Positions 6,342-17,339 of a DNA stretch of 20,133 nucleotides are shown piece by piece. The stretch covers positions 1,796,998 through 1,817,130 of the forward strand of contig JAHNZQ020000016.1 of the NCBI GenBank assembly GCA_019155205.2, read 5' to 3'. Source of the DNA: Gracilaria vermiculophylla (taxonomy: Eukaryota; Rhodophyta; Florideophyceae; Gracilariales; Gracilariaceae). The stretch's first letter is position 1; each line of letters starts with the position of its first letter. A program made the translations under genes and the position numbers. The notes beneath the pieces are model-generated. The model searched no databases. It was not told the DNA's origin and saw nothing but the letters and a program-made list of their open reading frames with translations.

Positions 6342-8392
6342 AACGCGGTAACCGTAGTTCCATTGAAGTGAGCGAATGTCGTGATATACGGTTCGATAAC
6401 TTCCGCTCTCCGTTGGTGTGTTCTTTAGATCCTGGATACTCTTCTCCTATTCCTGCAGGATGATGTCCCTCACTGCCGCAGCGAGAGTAAAACAGTGTAC
6501 TGGCTCTTGACCCAAGCAGCTCCTGTAAAGCCGGCGGGTAGCCCCGAGGGTTTGCAAATCAGACACTCCTGTAAGATCCTGCCAAGGCATGCGAGGTAAG
6601 AGACGAGGATGTCCTCGTCATTGACGGTGCTCCCTGCGATAAGGCGTATGTGAGAGCAAGGGCCTCTTGATCTCTCTTGAGCGTGAGCTTTTCGAGCTCC
6701 CCTGAGGTGCTGGAGCCCAACGTCAGGGCGGATGCCCGAAAGTTTCTTAAAGCCGTCGGTTTGTACGAAAGTGGAGCTTGTCTGCGGCGAGTAGCACGGT
6801 GGGTATCTCCATAGGATTCCACGAATCTTGCTAGCTCCGTATAGGTGGTCTGTGGGTTCGTTGCAAGGTGATTACGCACCCTCGCGCGTATCGAGGGGAG
6901 AAGTCCCTCGACAAACAACGACTACAACCGCCGTTCGGAATACACGTTCCCACACCATAGGGCCTTCGTCCACAGCTTCTGTGAGAACTCCGTCTCGGTC
7001 ATTCCCGTGTTCTGCCTATAGAAGGTGACTTCAGCTTCAGCATCGGCTATCACTTCGTTCGTTCCGTACCTTTTGAGGAGGAAATTCACCAACTCCGGGT
7101 AAGTCTTCAAGATCTAAGTTCCAGGGTCATCCACAATAGTGCTCCCCTACGACAGGCATGGCCGCACGAGCGAGTGCGATTGGCCTGTGAGGTAGAACTG
7201 AAAGCACCATACGGCGGCAACTTCATGGACACCATTTGTATTTCAAGCCGATCAAAACCGTGTTAGGAAATTCAACACCGAGATGTGGTCTCCATCTGAG
7301 AAGAAATGCTTCTATATCTAAATTCCATGCGGCGCTGGATCTTCTTGAGTCGTTTAGTGATCTACAAGTCGTAAAGAGTGAAACGATCATTCAACCGATA
7401 GTGTCATAAACCACCACTTTAGCGAAGAGGTCGTTAAGCGAGACGACCTCCCTGACCCTTATGCTTTTCTCCCTAGGAGGTATACTTCCCTCCGGGCTGG
7501 AGCTGTTTACGGATTTAGAGTCTAAGCTTCTCTCCGAGTCGGTGTCTTGCTTTCTGCTTTTCGACCTCCGTTTCTTTCGGCGTCTTTCTTGTAGGTTATC
7601 TGAGTGCCTGAAGATACCGCCGCTATCGCGATTGACCCCAGGAGAATCTGTCCTTCTCTCCTTGGTTAAAGTACTTGGCGACAGGTATCCTTTCCTCATC
7701 CGTGACGCGATAGATCTAGACGACTCATAGCTTTTTCCGGAGGTGTTCCCGTTTCCCTACGACAGTCTCCTTTCCTCTTCTGGCGTAGGTTGCAGCAGTA
7801 TCCTGTCCTTCTTTGGCCGGGATCACTTTTAGGTGTTGATAAGGAGAACCTCTTCTGTACGGAAGAATGCATTTGAAACGCCGCTGAACGGAGCAGCTGC
7901 GCGGTTTAGGAACGAACCTCCGCACGGATAACATTTGAGATCACCTCTAGGACGGGGTGCGAATCCAGCAAGGCATCCACAGCACGGTGAGCACTTTCCA
8001 TTGCGATTTCATCCACAAGGGCTTGGCGGTGCGCTCCTTAATATGCCTCATAACCTGCAGAACGTTTTTCGACCAGCTCATGTGAGTGCTAATCCGTAAG
8101 ACACGGGGCCAGTGAGTCTAGGATGGAGTTAGTCTCCGGGTGTTCCCGTCCCTGCAGCTCCTGAGGTGGTGGGTGCGATGCCGTGTGCGGTTCTCGAACC
8201 TCCACGTCAGTGTTCTCCATAGGTCTCGCAGAGGGTTCCGCTTTCCTCCAACCATGCACTCTTTGAAGGCGATTCCGGAAACGCTTCACAGAGGAGCCAA
8301 GATTCCTGAGGAAGCTTTAGAGTCCTACAGTCTGGCGGCCATCTCCTGGGGAACGCTACGCGTGCTGCGCCTACCGAGATAGTCAGATACAT
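6342..8392 (-). pseudogene. Element B gag, heavily decayed
   Basis: The capsid-like part is clearest at 7200-6559: FYLTGQ, then TYPELVNFLLKRYGTNEVIA, EVTFYRQNTGMTETEFSQKL, CGNVYSERRL, an in-frame TAG at 6922-6924, then FVEGLLPSIRARVRNHL and TELARFVESYGDTHR. This is the usual order of a retrotransposon Gag capsid: a chain-length block, an E-F-L block and an IR/VR helix. Upstream at 7699-7391 is a very basic stretch (QERRRKKRRSKSRKQ) followed by an acidic, Ser-rich one. Further upstream frames (8289-8089 and others) look like a variable N-terminus. Several frameshifts and stops are present, including near 7160, 7112 and 6559. No convincing zinc knuckle was found. Confidence 0.75.
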
Positions 8393-8578
8393 GATGATTC
8401 TAAGAGGAGGTTTCCATTTGGGGTTCCATAGGGTCCATATAGGACTAGGTCAAGGGCGATTTCCTTTCACTTCCGAATACGCTATAGCAAAAATTCCACT
8501 GATGGGTTCCGATCATTGCAAACTAGAAACGCTGTTCTATCGTGACTCTTGAGATTCCTTTCGGAAACTGACCTTGTA
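8393..8578 (-). other. Element B leader between primer-binding site and gag
   Basis: This is a noncoding stretch between the LTR/primer site and the first gag-like frame. A long minus-strand frame (8853-8482) crosses it and the LTR; I regard that as incidental because it has no motif. Confidence 0.45.
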
Positions 8579-8591
8579 AGTCGGGAGACCA
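8579..8591 (-). other. Candidate primer-binding site of element B
   Basis: On the minus strand, two bases after the LTR end (...CCACA at 8594), the sequence reads TGGTCTCCCGACT. A TGG start complements tRNA CCA ends. The first ten bases fit a 3' end CGGGAGACCA, which I know from yeast tRNA-Tyr. The tRNA identity is tentative. The position fixes the orientation of this LTR family. Confidence 0.5.
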
Positions 8592-8593
8592 GT

Positions 8594-9116
8594 TGTGGTA
8601 CCGTCAGTTCTCCTTTCGAGGTGGTAGTACTCAACGTCCGTTGGGAGGTTTTGTTGACTCCAAAGGTGCGAGTTCCTGAAGATGGTGTCCGGTAATCGCT
8701 GTCGCGAGCGTGGAAAACTTTTGAAAGTGGATCTCCAAACACTGAGTGGAGGGGGAAGTTCACTGGGCGGACAATTCTCCTGTAGGCACTGCTACAAGGC
8801 GACCTGGGGATCGGTGGATTAGAAACCTGAAGGCGTTCGACAACAGTCTCCAACCGTAAAAAGAAGAGAAAGACTCAAGGGTATCTGCATCATTTCTCCC
8901 AGAAGTGGGGCTCGACCGGCTTATTAAGTACCGTGCCGGGAGCGCGCCTCGACAGGTCTGACTATTTTAATAATTACCTTCACAAAGTAAGTCTAATATA
9001 TCTATATTCTACAATTTTTGAGGAGTACTATACTCAGTTATTAAACTACAAACACTCCTTAGGAATATCCGTTACAAAACAACAATGCAACATCATCTTA
9101 GAAAACGCTGTACAAC
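8594..9116 (-). repeat. 5' LTR of element B, diverged
   Basis: The inner part (8594 to about 8985) aligns with the solo LTRs at 9937 and 14394: GTGGTACCGTCAGTT, TTTTGTTGACTCCAAAGGTG, CTGTCGCGAGC, GGGCGGACAAT. The outer part keeps shorter blocks such as CTCCTTAGGAATAT (9055-9068) and CGCTGTACAAC (9106-9116). It is more diverged than the solo copies, as expected of an older insertion. The outer edge is approximate, and no target duplication can be checked because the other LTR is not in the window. Confidence 0.7.
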
Positions 9117-9931
9117 TAACCCAACCCTTCCAAAAGCTGTCTTTAAATGTGGATTGGCAAATGGGAGAGGATATGCTTCGTAGGCCTGTCACCAGATACC
9201 AGCTTGTGTTGGCGTAAGTGAGAACCTGTCATCTGAACCACACTCGGACCCGCCGAGAGGCAGCCTGCATGGGAACAATAGCAGACTGGATGAAAACCTC
9301 TGTTGAAAAGTTACAAGCCCGACTTGAGCTAACGTACAAATTTCCTTTCCACCGTCCGGCGGCCATCGTGATGGCAGAATCTGCCGGCTGTTAAGACACT
9401 GCTGGAGAACCACAAGAGGATAATGGCGAGCTGATACCTCAGGTTTATCTTCGAAAATTGCTTGAGTCAGCTACTCTGCGTTGAAAGCAGGAAGCATGCA
9501 CCCGTAAGCATAAGTCTGCCCTGCCTGCGAGGAAAGAAAACAAAGAGTTTCTCCCTCACAGATTAACAACAAAAACGCCATGGATTGAATGCGAGGAAAA
9601 AGCTGGAAGTTATTTCTCTGAATTGAGCGATGCAATGTGAATAAAGTCATAACCGTGCGGAAAGCAAACAAAAAAGGAAACGCTAAATCAAAGAGCTTTT
9701 GTTTGATAAATTCTGGCTCCCAATTGTTTCAGAGATTAGTTGGATCTATGCCGGATATGTCTTCTTGCCCCCACCCGTAAGTGATGAAAATCGTGGTCCC
9801 CAAATTGTGGCTATTACCTTCATGCGAAACGTTCTCGAGTAATCCTTTCACCTAAAAGAATGTAAACTGGAATTTTCATCGTAGAAAAAGAAAAAAAACT
9901 TTATGCTGATATTTGCACACGAGCCTAGGTG
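9117..9931. other. No recognisable gene
   Basis: Short open frames on both strands have no motif or family resemblance. The right end has an A-rich patch (AAAAAGAAAAAAAAC near 9885-9899). This may be host intergenic DNA. Confidence 0.5.
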
Positions 9932-9936
9932 AGCTT

Positions 9937-10490
9937 TGTGGTACTGTCAGCCCGCCTCTCGAGGTAGTAAAGCACAACGTCCGTTAAGGGGTTTTTGTTG
10001 ACTCCAAAGGCGCGTATTCCTAAAGGTGGTCTCTGGTATCCGCTGTCGCGAGCCGGGAGAATTCTTAAAGATAATCCGCAAATACCAAGCGGAGGAGGAG
10101 GTTCATTGGGCGGGCAATACTTCTACAGGCGCTGCTATGATGCGACCTGGAGATGGGCGGCTTAGAAACCTGCGTTGATCGACGAGAGACTCCAACCGGA
10201 AAAGTAGAAGAAGACTCAAGGGTGCTTGTCTTTACTTCCCCAGAGGTCAAGCTCAAACGGCAGATTAAGGATTACGCCGGGAGCCCGCCTCGGCAGGTCT
10301 CGCTACTGTACAAATTACCTGCATAAATTATCTAAAATAAATAATAAATTTACCGTGCCTCAAAGATACTGTAGCGTACGTGGGCGAGATTCTGCACCAC
10401 GTAGCCCAGCTAATAAAATACGAGCCCTCCTTAGGAATATTATACCTTAGGGCCAAATAACCCTATTTCCGTAGGAGCCACTGTACTACA
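9937..10490 (-). mobile_element. Solo LTR of the A/B Ty3/gypsy family, 554 bp
   Basis: As read on the plus strand it begins TGTGGTACTGTCAG and ends ACTGTACTACA. The tips are near-perfect inverted repeats (TGTGGTAC/GTACTACA). Flanking bases AGCTT (9932-9936) and AGCAT (10491-10495) are a 5-bp target duplication with one mismatch. It aligns over its full length with the copy at 14394-14946. No internal sequence is attached on either side, so it is a solo LTR left by recombination. The minus strand is assigned from the primer-site position next to element B's LTR. Confidence 0.88.
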
Positions 10491-10495
10491 AGCAT

Positions 10496-13304
10496 GGAAT
10501 CTGAGTCCCTCTTTGTCGATGAGCTGGAATCAATCGCGGATGTCCAGACATTTCCGGTTCAAAATAATCGCAAGAGATACAGGTCCCATTACATGTTGGT
10601 TATGGAAAAAAGATAGGAAGATAATTTGAAAAAGCTTTTGCGGAGTGAAAAAGTTAAGATAATAACAAGCTTTATAAAAAATTGGAAAAAGTCGGAATCA
10701 TATAGATGGAAAGTGAACAAGCAGAAAACCCTACTGAGCTTATTGTGGACCGGAAGAAGGAGAATTGCGTTCAGCCTGTGATTTTTGACGCAAGTAATTC
10801 TGGCAAAGCTTTTATTCCGAAGCCAGATACGTAGGTACCAAACCAGGGTCATCTTGCAAAAATATTTCTGCATCCCGGAAAAACTTTCTATGTTAAAAAC
10901 GCCAATGTTTATGGCCCGTATCACCGTATGAAGATGCCTGAGTGGTCACAGAAGTTCTTTGGTTTGTTCAGTAGTAATTAAAATTGTTCGCAGAAATACC
11001 TTGTCATATGCTCAATGCCAATTGGATTCTCGCCCTTCGTTTTCATGGTGCGAAACGTGCTCAAGTACCGGCTAGAGCGAGCTGGACTGGAAAAAATGTC
11101 TGGATTTCTAATGTGACCGAAAGTCCTGGATTTCGATTTGGGGCTTATGCTGAGAATAAATTTCTCTTTAGGTACTAATTTGCAAAAAAGTAGATACTAT
11201 CTGAAAGCGTTTGTTGAAAAGTTGCGAAATTATAGCCCATCTTATAAGCTACGAAACCTTTCGTGGCCGGATAAATATGGAGTGTACGACAGTCATGGGC
11301 ATTGAGATACATCTCTCGGGATGGCCGCTGCCGGACGAAGTAAATTAGTGTAGAGTATTCGAGATTGCAAAAATACTAGTCCAGTCGAGTAGATGGTTTT
11401 TAAAATCGCTGCAAAAAGTGGTAAGCAAATAGACGTGGAGATTTTCAATCCAGTGGCCATTGTTTTCGATTTTACACATTGTATATACGAGGAATTGAGC
11501 AGAATCAAAACATATTGTAGCCTGAAGAACTTCCAAAAAAGAACTGTCAATACTGATGGCACACGAACCTGTAGTATTAGATAATTTAAGTAGTGATGGT
11601 TCGGCTGAGGTCCTATCTGTAGATGCCAGTTTCTGGGTGAGAGCCAATGTGCATAAAGTTGCAAAAAATCCACTATGGTTGCTTCAGGCGTGTAAAGAAG
11701 CCAAGGGTAGTTGGAATTTAACACGGACATCGAGAATAGCCATCACACACAAGTGATAGAACAGATCACAAATACATTTTCTACAGGCAGAGACATGGAT
11801 TCTAGGTCTAAGCCAGACTTAAGACAACAGAAACACTTCGGTGACCCTGTCATTTTCTTCATAGGCTACCGAGCACTCTTTAGAGTGATGCAAAAGGGCA
11901 TAGCAGTACTGATAGATTTAATCTGATATTTCATGGACTCGCGGCTATGCTCTCAGTGGGTATTCTTCAGCTCTAGCCATTTTATGTGCCACTCGCCGCA
12001 AATCCTGCGGATCAACCCTGCTGGACTATTTCAGGTCGGCCAAAAATGAGCTAGGCCAAGTACACTCATAATTTATCGAAAGCATCTAAAGCATATTAAA
12101 TACTGACTGAATACGCTGGACCATTCATATTGACTTTTTCATCGACGAGAAATATTAACAAGCTATTTAAGAGGTGTTGTATCGATCGACAAAATATAGC
12201 CCGGATATCCAATAGACGCAAGAGATTCAAGCTAAAGCTGGTTTAGAGTATGTTTCCTCACAGCTTTCAAACTACCTTCATTTGTCTATGCTATGTATCT
12301 AAGCTTTGAGAACATGTAAGCTGGTTCAACAATAAGGATCTGGTGCGGAGCCGGTCGTATATGCCGTAGGGCTTCGTATTCTCAGTCATGGAAAACCTGA
12401 TACTAGCATCACAGTACTATGGCATTTTGAACAGTATTCGAGATTTAGTTATCTACTGGGCTTGTTAATTGACGGCATAGTAATATTGGACGTATCTAAA
12501 AAGCACTTATCATAATGGAAATATAAATGTTTCAATTTCGAAACGAGGGCAAAATGAAGGGAGAAAAATAGGTCCCTGTTTTGTTGCAGTATTATAATGC
12601 CAATGTCTGAAACCGAAAAGGAGAATAAGAGATTTAAAACCCATTAAAGTTCAACGTGCTCCACTACAAGCTCAACTTTTAAAAGATGCAAAAATGCTAG
12701 GAAGAAGAAAAACCTGTGGACGCCGACATGCTGTGATTCAGCGGTGGCAGAACTAGTAAAGTCTTTGGTGATTTCCCTGACCATGACATATAAATTTGGG
12801 GCCCCCAGCAGTCTAATAATATTCTTGATCTATATATTAAACATCATGAAATGAATAAGTTCTTAAAGATTTGGACACACAACCAGTTGCTCGAATATTC
12901 GGCGATGCTTACCAGTACCTCAACCTTACTAAACGCTTCACAAACCGATCGTGTTCGGGGTCAGGAGTCCCTGCAACCATTGTATAAAGAAAAGATGGTA
13001 AGTTGCATAAAGAAATTGGACGAAAGAGAGTGTGTTTAGAAACGTAGTGAATATAAAATGTTTTTGGAAGCAATCTTGGACAAGAGATCTTTTAATTGAA
13101 GGTCTAATTGAACCTAGGATCTATTTTGCTCGAGTCATTATCTGTTTGTCATGTGTGCTATTTTTAAGGACATCTCCGCCGGATGGAATAAAGCATCAAA
13201 TCAGAAAGTATCTTCCTTTTTCCTCCCGCTGACGTCTCCTACCGGTAAGACTTGAAAAGAAAATTTTTATCCCAGGGCAAAATGAGGGTGCGACTCGGAA
13301 GAAT
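10496..13304. other. 2.8 kb with no recognisable gene
   Basis: This is AT-rich sequence with only short frames on both strands, the longest about 145 codons on the minus strand (11730-11293). None shows a conserved motif. Several A-runs and T-runs occur, but no tandem array, long inverted repeat or TE domain that I can recognise. It may be host noncoding DNA or a very old insertion. Confidence 0.5.
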
Positions 13305-14393
13305 TTGGCTCAAATATTAGCCTCCGATGAGCAGAAAAACTTACCGAACGGCACTCGTCTGTTAGTGCAATCTCCCTCCAGGACTAAATTCAAACAGCAG
13401 TGCAACTATGTCCGCACTGAAAACGCGCCACTTCCAATCCCACTTTTCTTCAAAAAGGGCATTAAAAAAATCGCCCATCTCCAAAGACCCTCTGCCACAA
13501 GAGGATGTCTCAAATGCCACAGCATGACCACGCCTCCCCTTGAATCGAGCACCATCCCAATCCCGTCAGAAGCTCCGTTCTGGGCTGCAAGAAAGCCGAA
13601 TTCCAGAGGGTCAAATTTCAGTTTCTCCGAAGATGAAGCCGTACCCAAAGCTTTCATTCATTGCTCCGAAACATCCATCAAGGGATCCGAACAGAAAAGC
13701 AATACCTTCCTTAACGCTGTAACCGACAATTATTATGAGATTCAAACCCATTCCCACGAGCGTCGCTCTACATAGACTCTGAAGGCACGAGTTAAACTCG
13801 TGAACAAGGCATGCATGTCATTTTCGGGTTGTTATGGCCGTGATGTCCGACATCAGTCAACCGCTACAAACCCTATAAATATTTTTCGCCTCACTACTCG
13901 TCTCTATAACGGAAAAGATATGCGCAGTGCAGCCAAAGACCGTGGCAAGTACTTCAAGTTTTAGACAGCTTGTCAATTTCTGAAGAAACTTCCGAGATTT
14001 AGTCCCTTTTACGCAATGGAAATGGATGATGACAAGCTAAGCCATTTTTCAAGGAGAATTTTTCAAGCTTTGAGGAGGTGCCTGATGGCATTGAAGGGTC
14101 TGAACGATTTGCCGTGCCTGTGATAGGTCTGCAATCACGTCCAGTAGGGCGAAGAAGGGCGACAATGGAAGCTGGGAAAGAACATATCGCACAAGAGAAA
14201 CTAAGGGTTGCAAAAGAAACCTTGAACACCCAACGCGAGCAAACTGCCGCAATCAACAATAACCATGAGATACTACTGTTTACGTCTGGTCTACAGGGAT
14301 CCGACGGAGACGAAGTGGGAGAATTCAGTCTGTTTCAAAATCATATCTCGTTGGTGTCGAAGAACAAAAATTGTGATTTTGGTACTGTACGAC
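13305..14393 (+). pseudogene. Myb/SANT-like protein with NAM-associated C-terminal domain, decayed
   Basis: One frame runs from 13305 to about 14035 with TAG at 13773-13775 and another TAG near 13963. After a frameshift at about 14031-14038 it continues to the LTR. The N-terminal 100 residues are Ser/Pro-rich. A SANT/Myb-like region follows: EDEAVPKAFIHCSE, KSNTFLNAVTDNYYE, TLKARVKLVNKACMSFSGCY, GKYFKF, ACQFLKKLPRFS. Next comes SFEEVPDGIEGSERF and a C-terminal part, RPVGRRRATMEAGKEHIAQE, then coiled-coil-like KLRVAKETLNTQREQTAAIN. That order matches the Myb-like plus NAM-associated architecture found in plant, fungal and oomycete proteins and in PIF/Harbinger second ORFs. Assignment is by motif memory, not a search. 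A solo LTR interrupts or abuts its 3' end. Confidence 0.6.
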
Positions 14394-14946
14394 TGTGGTA
14401 CTGTCAGCCCTCCTCTCGAGGTAGAAAAGCACAACGTCCGTTAAGAGTTTTTGTTGACTCCAAAGGTGCGTGTTCTTCAAGATGGTCTCCGGCATCCGCT
14501 GTCGCGAGCCGGGAGAATTCTGAAAGGGGATCCGTAAACACCAAGCGGACGGGGAGGTTCATTGGGCGGACAATGCTTCTACAGGCGCTGTTATGATGCA
14601 ATCTGGAGATGGGCGGCTGAGAAGCCTGAGTTGATCGACAAGAGACTCCAACCGGAAAAGTAGAAGAAGACTCAAGGGTGCTTGTCTTTACTTCCTCAGA
14701 GGTGGAACTCAACAGGCAGATTAAGGATTAAGCCGGGAGCCCGCCTCGGCGGGTCTCGCTACTGTACTAAATACCTGCATATATTAACTAAAATAAATAA
14801 TAATTCTACCGTCTTCTAAGGATGCTGTAGCGCACGCGGGCGAGAATATGCACCACGTGGCCCAGCTAATAAAATACGGGCCCGCCTTAGGAATAATATA
14901 CCTTAAGATCAAACCACCCTATTTCCTTAGGAGCCACTGTACTACA
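14394..14946 (-). mobile_element. Solo LTR of the A/B Ty3/gypsy family, 553 bp, perfect TSD
   Basis: Plus-strand reading starts TGTGGTACTGTCAG and ends CACTGTACTACA. ACGAC lies on both sides (14389-14393 and 14947-14951), a perfect 5-bp target duplication. The copy is intact and close to the one at 9937. Orientation is assigned by comparison with element B. It sits in frame-bearing sequence at the end of the Myb-like gene: with the LTR removed, the reading frame would continue past 14951 without an immediate stop. Confidence 0.92.
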
Positions 14947-14983
14947 ACGACTACAATCAAGATTTAAAATAAATTCAAGTCCA

Positions 14984-16080
14984 AAAACCCGTTTCAAAAT
15001 AATAACGGCTTTGTTAAGTTTAAGTCTCTTTTGGCGACTCAGTAACTAATTTTTCAATTTTTTTCTGAATGACGTAAATACAGCGTTCGGGCATCGAAGT
15101 GATGTAGTCATGAATTGTCAAAATAGAAATACTGTCCCAACAATTCTTATTAAAATTTTTCAAATAAAAAACTGTGCTTAACTGCCTTCCTTTGCCATAA
15201 ATCATTCTTGATAATGAATCCCATCCATTTGTAATGGAGTTAACGTCTGGTGAGTGTGCTGGCCAGTACATTACCTAATAAGTGCTTCTTGTATCCAATC
15301 TAATACCAGTTTAGTTTTATATACCAGTTAATTATCTTGCCGGAAAATAAAACTTCTTCCATGTACAAAATATCTGTAAGGTAACTTAAAGTTACAAACA
15401 ACTTCTTGATAGCATGCAGAATCCATATGTGTATGAACAAATGCATTATATGTGTTCCCATATTCAGATATGCCAGATCCGACCATTACAGAATAGCCAC
15501 CAGAGTTTCTTGTCCGGAATTAAAAGATTTTCTTTCTTAGATCATGTCAATAAAATTTATAACATTTTGTAACATTCAAGTTGAATTTTTTTTCGTCAGA
15601 AACAATAACTGTGTGCAATTGATTTTTTTAGTGCGCCATATCTACACACCAATATATGGTTTTATGCTAACGCTTATTTTGTAAAAGGAATGTTTCAATC
15701 ATTCCTTTATACTTGAACAAAGTTTTCTCATTGATTTCATGTCAAACTGTTGATTTAGAAACATTGATGATTAAGAGTTTTGCAATTTGTTTGCATAGAA
15801 CTCTTCTTCGACACAGTCTCCGTTTTCTATCGCATTTATCTGCAGGACGTAAAAGATGTGAACGCCCTGTAGATATTTGTGTTCTACAGGTTGCTAGATT
15901 ATTAAGGATACGGGGAACTGTGACTGGATAACGTTTTAAAAGTCGGCTAATTTCAACACATAATTTTCTATTAGCTTTTTCTTTTATGATTTCAAGCTGT
16001 TCGAAGCGCGAAAGAGGTGAACCTCGAGCCATAACGATGGATATTGATAATGTAGTGTTATGATTCTGAAACGGGGTTTA
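14984..16080 (-). mobile_element. Dead Tc1/mariner-like element, about 1.1 kb
   Basis: A compact element contains a single transposase pseudogene on the minus strand. The ends share an imperfect inverted repeat of about 22 bases: AAACCCGTTTCAAAATAATAAC at about 14985-15006 against TAAACCCCGTTTCAGAATCAT read inward from 16080. The right end begins with TA, the usual Tc1/mariner target; the left flank no longer shows one. The left terminus starts about 35 bases after the solo LTR's target duplication. Confidence 0.7.
15020..16032 (-). pseudogene. Tc1/mariner-like transposase pseudogene
   Basis: The N-terminal frame 16032-15742 starts with ATG (MARGSPLSRFEQLEIIKEKA) and has helix-turn-helix-like content, the DNA-binding half of Tc1 transposases. 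After TGA at 15742 and further breaks, the catalytic domain shows SDEKKFNL (first Asp at 15595-15597), HDLRKK and GGYSVMVGSG blocks. The C-terminal frame 15271-15020 has YWPAHSPDVNSITNGWDSL, then GKGRQLST and ITSMPERCIYVIQKK. Family members read SPDLNPIENxW; the catalytic Glu is Thr here (15230-15232). The asparagine block around the second Asp is not recognisable. It is clearly inactive. Confidence 0.8.
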
Positions 16081-16339
16081 CTTATATGATCTGCAAAAGG
16101 CGCACTACAGTACTACTTTATCGCGTTTTTTAGGAGTAATATGATTTTGAAACGCACCGTACTTTCACATCATGCGCAAAAGAGTTAATTTCGATATACG
16201 TATATCTAAAAAGAAGCTTCAATTGCATTCGACGCAGCTGTCGACAGTCATCTCCGATCTCATAGATGATAATGCAACCCGCGACCGCACCTTGTCCCCC
16301 AAGGCAGACAAATTAAGACACGGAGGCAACACGAGTGCT
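16081..16339. other. No gene; second copy of the Tc1 end motif
   Basis: Nothing coding is seen. At about 16138-16157 the sequence TAATATGATTTTGAAACGC repeats the motif at the Tc1 right end (TTATGATTCTGAAACG, 16058-16073) in the same direction about 80 bases further out. Confidence 0.5.
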
Positions 16340-16744
16340 TCATAGATGCTCAACTAGTTGTCGCTTTGTTTCAAAATGGGTTTTCACATCTGCCGTAACG
16401 ATTATTGTCTCGTACAATGCCGCTACTGAAAAATGGGCAACGCCTGTACTGGCTGTTGGTCCGTTTCAAACCCACATTGTGTCGACTGTGTCTCCCAACT
16501 CCAATGAAGAGTCAGACATTTGTATGAGAATGTGCGTGCCGGCATCATGCTCCTCCCAATCTATGTCAATCGACATATTGTGCAGTAACAAACAACATTT
16601 AACAACCGTTTCCATCTGTGTTTTGCCTGTCGCATCTTTGCGTAAATGGGAGAAGCTGTCAGCGCGCAGCAAGGATATTTGGAGAAGCTTATAAATGTTT
16701 AGAGACAATCGGAAACTACTTTTGAAGGAAAATCCATTGTACAC
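16340..16744 (-). pseudogene. Probable PIF/Harbinger-type (DDE_4) transposase C-terminus
   Basis: The minus-strand frame runs from 16744 to a stop at 16340-16342, with one internal TGA at 16466-16468. Its core METVVKCCLLLHNMSIDI resembles the C-terminal signature of PIF/Harbinger transposases (a VxACCxLHNxCID-type helix), preceded by FKSSFRLSLNIYKLLQ, which resembles the block that follows the family's catalytic Glu (normally LKGRFR). It ends KTHFETKRQLVEHL, similar to the short basic tail of such proteins. The catalytic DDE core is absent. Alternative: a chance open frame with a short match. I put family assignment at slightly better than even. Confidence 0.5.
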
Positions 16745-17339
16745 GGAAGCGTTGAAGAAGTACTTATGATGGAGCTGCTCTGCCCCTCACTCACGAAGGC
16801 ACTCAGAATTGGGCGCTCGTTCTGGGCGTGACCAGCCCCTGACGATATTTTCATCTAAACCCGAAGAGCTAGAAATGAGAGTGAGTACGTCAGGTTCGTC
16901 CCCGAACAGTATCTCCTTCTCATTTGATGAGGCGTGTGAAGCTCGCATATCCCGTACCGGTTGGGAGTTAACGTTTGGAGGCAAACAGGCAAACAATAAA
17001 ACATAAACTGACCAGTTGCAGTATGCCACGTTAATGCAACGTTTGCCTTTTTGCACCTTCTCACCTGAAACTGGTGGACATGTTCTAGTCAAAACGTTTT
17101 GTTTAGAAGAAAAAGAATACATGATTTTTTGACTTGGGTTGAAAATCCGTGAACGTAAAACATTTTTGAAGGGTTCATTGAACTCTGACTCGTTTTACTT
17201 TACTGCGTTTTGGGGCTGGGAAGTCAGGGGGTTTTTAAGGCAAATTGACTATTTTGTTGGGGTCCGTTTCAGATTTTCACAAAATTATGAACAGGTAAAC
17301 TCTTTTGTGTTAAAAATCAATAATATATGAATTTCGAAC
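16745..17339. other. No recognisable gene
   Basis: Overlapping frames occur on both strands (plus 16809-17006, minus 17122-16787), none with a family motif. The upstream part of the Harbinger-like transposase was looked for on the minus strand and not found. Confidence 0.45.

Noticed and set aside
8482..8853. Minus-strand ORF of 123 codons across the element B LTR and leader
   Set aside because: It reads through the LTR and primer-binding site; an LTR-leader frame without recognisable protein features is not evidence of a gene.
8933..9217. Plus-strand 94-codon ORF
   Set aside because: It covers the diverged outer part of an LTR and ordinary flank; no motif.
10589..10924. Minus-strand 111-codon hydrophobic ORF
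   Set aside because: Phe/Leu/Ile-rich composition follows from A-rich DNA on the other strand; no start context or family.
11293..11730. Minus-strand 145-codon ORF
   Set aside because: Two overlapping minus frames and opposing plus frames are open here; no conserved motif.
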